In this document: positions 61,811 to 64,000 of the stretch, in pieces
Layout: every line of letters begins with the position of its first letter
How positions within the stretch are numbered: the first letter of the stretch is position 1
Source: Halorarum salinum
GTDB taxonomy: Archaea > Halobacteriota > Halobacteria > Halobacteriales > Haloferacaceae
Reading direction: 5' to 3'
Assembly: GCF_013402875.1 (NCBI RefSeq)
Contig: NZ_CP058579.1
Span: 3,844,001 to 3,908,000 of the forward strand
DNA: 64,000 nt
Translations under genes and position numbers: made by a program
The notes under the pieces: generated by a model
Told to the model about the DNA's origin: nothing
The model's input: only the letters and a program-made list of their open reading frames with translations
Database searches by the model: none

Positions 61811-62265
61811 TCGGGAACCGACCCGACGAAGTCCGGTGAACCGACGGGTCGGCGCGCGGCGGCCGCGCCTCCGTGCGCGGCCGGATCGCGCGAGGGACGA
61901 GCACCGGAGCGAAGTGAGCGAAGCGAACGAAGCGAGGAGCGTAGGAGGCTGGGGAGGGTGAGGCTGCGGTCCGGGCGGGACTGAAAGGGGCCGTGACGCT
62001 CGACGACGTTCACGAGAGCTGCGCTCTCGTGAGCTCACGAGACGCATGGCGTCTCGTGAACGGCGGACCCGTCGAGCACCACGGTGCGAACGAAGTAAGC
62101 GCGAGGAGCGCAGGCGTGGTCCCCCGAGTCGAGCGTCACGGGGGCTTTCGAGGTCGCCGTATTTCGACCATGATGAGGCCGCCCGAGACGGATGCCCTCT
62201 GCTGCCCGGTCCACGGCTCCCTCCACCCCGCACAGATATCACCTCCAACGACGTTGGACCGACCG
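61811..62265. other. Intergenic between cimA and a membrane protein gene
   Basis: A 455-base gap with no credible gene. It holds copy C of the structured element (61890-62152). The last ~40 bases contain CAGATATCACC (about 62232-62242), a possible TATA region 24-30 bases before the downstream ATG. Confidence 0.6.
61890..62152 (+). repeat. Structured intergenic element, copy C (best preserved)
   Basis: Plus orientation: GCGAGGGACGAG (61890-61901), 5' module, left box GACTGAAAGGGGCC (61979-61992), left stem GTGACGCTCGAC (61993-62004), a 123-base spacer, right stem GTCGAGCGTCAC (62128-62139; 12 of 12 pair) and right box GGGGGCTTTCGAG (62140-62152). The spacer has two perfect 10-bp hairpins: TCACGAGAGC-TGC-GCTCTCGTGA (62010-62032) and TCACGAGACG-CATGG-CGTCTCGTGA (62035-62059). 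Confidence 0.85.
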
Positions 62266-62613
62266 ATGCTCACCCTCCGCCGGCGGACGCTCGCGGCCGC
62301 CCTGCTGGCCGGCAAGGGGCTCGACGCCGTCTCGACGGTGGTCGTGCTCTCGCTGTCGGACTCCGTCCGCGAGGCGGTCCCGCTCTCGCGGGCGCTGATG
62401 GCCGCGTTCGGCCCCGTCGGCGGGATGGCCGTCCTCACGGTCGTCACGATGGTCGTGGTCGGCGTCCTCGCCGAGTCGGGCGTGCTCGTGGACCGCCTCG
62501 TCGACGGCGGGACGCCCGACTGGTACGTCCCGGGGCTGCGCGCGACGGTGTATCTCGGCTGTGCGGCCTGGTTCGCGCTCGTCGGCCTCTGGAACCTCTC
62601 GCACCTGCTGTGA
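62266..62613 (+). CDS. Small membrane protein of unknown function
   Basis: A 115-residue protein with three predicted helices (about 8-30, 45-68 and 90-112), a basic N-terminus (MLTLRRRTLA) and an aromatic, polar loop (DGGTPDWYVPG). No signature I recognise. ATG 62266. It stands between the repeat element and the carbonic anhydrase gene, and is about 100 bases upstream of the latter on the same strand. Confidence 0.65.
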   Translation: MLTLRRRTLAAALLAGKGLDAVSTVVVLSLSDSVREAVPLSRALMAAFGPVGGMAVLTVVTMVVVGVLAESGVLVDRLVDGGTPDWYVPGLRATVYLGCAAWFALVGLWNLSHLL

Positions 62614-62713
62614 TCCCCGTCCCCGACGCGGGGCCGGACCGGCCGGACCGCGTCCGGCGGTGAAATCGGTCGGGAGCCACAGGTTCAAGCGGTCCGCCGC
62701 TGCAGGGTGGGCC

Positions 62714-63214
62714 GTGATACGCTCCTTCGACGGGACGACGCCGCGGGTCGCGGAGTCGGCGTACGTGGACGAAGCGGCGGTCGTCGTCGGCGACGTCGTC
62801 CTCGAATCCGGGGCGAGCGTCTGGCCGAACGCGACGCTCCGGGGCGACAGCGGCCGCATCGTCGTCGGCGAGCGGGCGAACGTCCAGGACAACGCCGTGC
62901 TCCACGAGGACGCCGTGCTCGAAGCGGAGGCGACGGTCGGCCACGCCGCGGTCGTCCACGCCGCGACGGTCGGGGAGGGCGCGCTCGTCGGGATGAACGC
63001 CGTCGTGCTGGACGACGCCCGCGTCGGCGAGGAGGCGATCGTGGGTGCCGGGTCGGTCGTCACCGAGGGGACCCGGATCGACCCCCGGACGCTGGCCGTC
63101 GGCACGCCGGCCGAGTCGAAGACGGACCTCGGGGATGCGAAGGCGAGGGCGCCGGCCGAACACTACGCGGGGCTCGGGGCGCGGTACGAGGAGACGTCCG
63201 AGCGGGTCGACTGA
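62714..63214 (+). CDS. Gamma-class carbonic anhydrase family protein
   Basis: A left-handed beta-helix protein made of hexapeptide repeats, with C-terminal helix. The three zinc ligands of the gamma class are His64 (VLHED), His77 and His82 (GHAAVVH), all present. The acidic loop residues of the archaeal Cam enzyme are missing, so it belongs with the CamH/PaaY-like group, whose carbonic anhydrase activity varies. 166 residues; start GTG at 62714. Confidence 0.9.
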   Translation: MIRSFDGTTPRVAESAYVDEAAVVVGDVVLESGASVWPNATLRGDSGRIVVGERANVQDNAVLHEDAVLEAEATVGHAAVVHAATVGEGALVGMNAVVLDDARVGEEAIVGAGSVVTEGTRIDPRTLAVGTPAESKTDLGDAKARAPAEHYAGLGARYEETSERVD

Positions 63215-63264
63215 TCGGGAGCGGAGTTCGGATTTTTAAATAGGAGGGCGCGCTACCCCGGGTC

Positions 63265-63579
63265 GTGTACGAGGTGGAGGTGAAGCCGTCGGCCCGGAAG
63301 GCCAACGGCGCGGTCGGTGGGCTCGTCAACCGCGACGGGATCCGGCACGCGTTCGAGAGCCGAGCGGCCGCCGAAGCCTGGGCGAGCGGGCTCTCCGAGT
63401 CGGGCCGGCGCCCGGTGTGGATCCGGAGCGCCCACCCGACCGACCGGAGCGACGTCGACGGCTACCTCGTGAGCCGCCAGCGGCAGCTGCTCGACCTCGA
63501 GGGCGCCTACGACAAACGCCGGCGACGGCTCCGCGGCGGGTCGAGCGAGCGCGGGACGCTCGCCTCGTACGACCCGTGA
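63265..63579 (+). CDS. Conserved haloarchaeal protein of unknown function
   Basis: A 104-residue protein starting MYEVEVKPSARKANGAVGGLVNRDG, then an Ala/Trp-containing helix, a strand with PVWIRSAHPTD, and a strongly basic C-terminal third (DKRRRRLRGGS). The N-terminal half reads like a small alpha/beta domain. GTG at 63265 is 27 bases past TTTTTAAATA (about 63232-63241), a very good leaderless promoter. Function unknown; the basic tail suggests nucleic acid contact. Confidence 0.65.
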   Translation: MYEVEVKPSARKANGAVGGLVNRDGIRHAFESRAAAEAWASGLSESGRRPVWIRSAHPTDRSDVDGYLVSRQRQLLDLEGAYDKRRRRLRGGSSERGTLASYDP

Positions 63580-63785
63580 GCCGACCCCGCGGCCGGGCCA
63601 CGGGAGCCGTATCGGGCGGGGTCGCCGCGTTCCTGCCGTGGGCCGGCGTCGCCGTCGCGGCCGGCGCCGGACTCCTCCGGCTCGCCGTCTCGCCGGTTCG
63701 GGCCGCCGAGGGGACGCCGTCCGACCGGGCGGATGCGTCGGCGACGGATCGACGGTCGGGGACCGATTCGATCGGACTTCGATCG

Positions 63786-64000
63786 TCACCCGAGCGCGGA
63801 GTCGACGCCCGTCGTCACCGGTCCCTCGAGGCGGTCGGCCAGCGGGTCGAGGTGGCCGTCGCCGACGACGGCGACGACGTCGCCCTCGTGGCGGAGCCGT
63901 CCGAGCCGGTTCGACATGTACGACTCGCGCGCCGTGTCGCGGAAACGGACCGCTCGCGGGGGTTCGAGCGCGTTCAGCACGCCCCTGGCCCGCCGGATCT
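63786..64000 (-). CDS. TraB-like protein, C-terminal fragment cut by the window edge
   Basis: The minus strand frame enters from the right edge in frame and ends at 63786, covering about 71 C-terminal residues. The segment RESYMSNRLGRLRHEGDVVAVVGDGHLD matches the C-terminal pattern of TraB/COG1916 proteins (a YM near a basic helix, then VVAVVG-x-GH). Their role is unknown; bacterial TraB shuts down a pheromone. The start is outside the window. Confidence 0.55.
   Translation of the reverse strand, partial: IRRARGVLNALEPPRAVRFRDTARESYMSNRLGRLRHEGDVVAVVGDGHLDPLADRLEGPVTTGVDSALG

Noticed and set aside
63576-64000. Plus-strand GTG frame starting in the stop of the preceding gene and running off the window
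   Set aside because: It has one hydrophobic segment and a GTGA overlap with the upstream gene, but its second half is antisense to the TraB-like gene and Arg-rich. Only the first ~70 codons could be real; not supported.

Overview
The window is chromosomal DNA of a haloarchaeon (class Halobacteria). Evidence: very high G+C coding DNA with a strong C/G third-position bias, strongly acidic proteins, and archaeal informational genes (L15e, L40e, Sec61-beta/SecG, thermosome, Rio2, FtsZ2). Many genes also have a TATA-like element 26-28 bp upstream of the start codon, the layout of leaderless haloarchaeal transcripts. The genus cannot be fixed from the sequence alone. The first ~650 bases are clearly A+T-richer and carry two unrecognised genes, probably the edge of an acquired island.

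Layout: 0.6-5.8 kb rio2, rpl15e, family-4 uracil-DNA glycosylase, DUF99, MBL hydrolase, rpl40e; 6.2-9.5 kb thioredoxin, secG, pdxT-hisE, hisH, pheA; 9.7-13.6 kb two Hsp20 genes and a bacterial-type leuS; 14-22.3 kb alanine dehydrogenase, thermosome, uvrA; 22.3-33.7 kb propeller proteins, geranylgeranyl reductase, YgfZ-like protein, SDR, USP, ROK kinase, LVIVD protein and NifU-like protein; 34-43.9 kb PIN-ATPase-KH protein, Mn catalase, M20 and M32 peptidases, methyltransferase, thioesterase-like protein, ncsA; 44-49.9 kb cdrS-ftsZ2 and CoA/peptidase genes; 50-55.2 kb late cobalamin assembly and salvage (HAD, cbiB, cobS, cobY, cobD, cbiZ); 55-64 kb DUF2070, guaAA, glyoxalase, HNH protein, DUF192, citramalate/isopropylmalate synthase, gamma carbonic anhydrase and a truncated TraB-like gene.

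The most unusual content is non-coding. (1) At least five intergenic copies of one structured element (13.8, 25.2, 29.1, 53.1 and 61.9 kb) share constant boxes around a stem that differs between copies but stays complementary. The enclosed segment occurs in both orientations and in two size classes, and the larger class carries two nested hairpins. Two composite relatives lie at 5.9 and 57.3 kb. (2) A 17-bp palindrome, identical at 16 of 17 bases, abuts the start codons of alanine dehydrogenase and the M32 carboxypeptidase, with a related core upstream of the citramalate/isopropylmalate synthase; this looks like a small amino-acid regulon. (3) The cdrS-ftsZ2 promoter carries an 8-bp inverted repeat of GTAAGACG plus two more single copies. 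(4) A bipartite TAAA-N8-CGCGATAKCRAATTC motif occurs three times. (5) Short overlapping upstream frames precede uvrA and the citramalate synthase gene.

All identifications come from reading motifs and protein sequence by eye; no database search was run. DUF numbers are from memory and should be checked.
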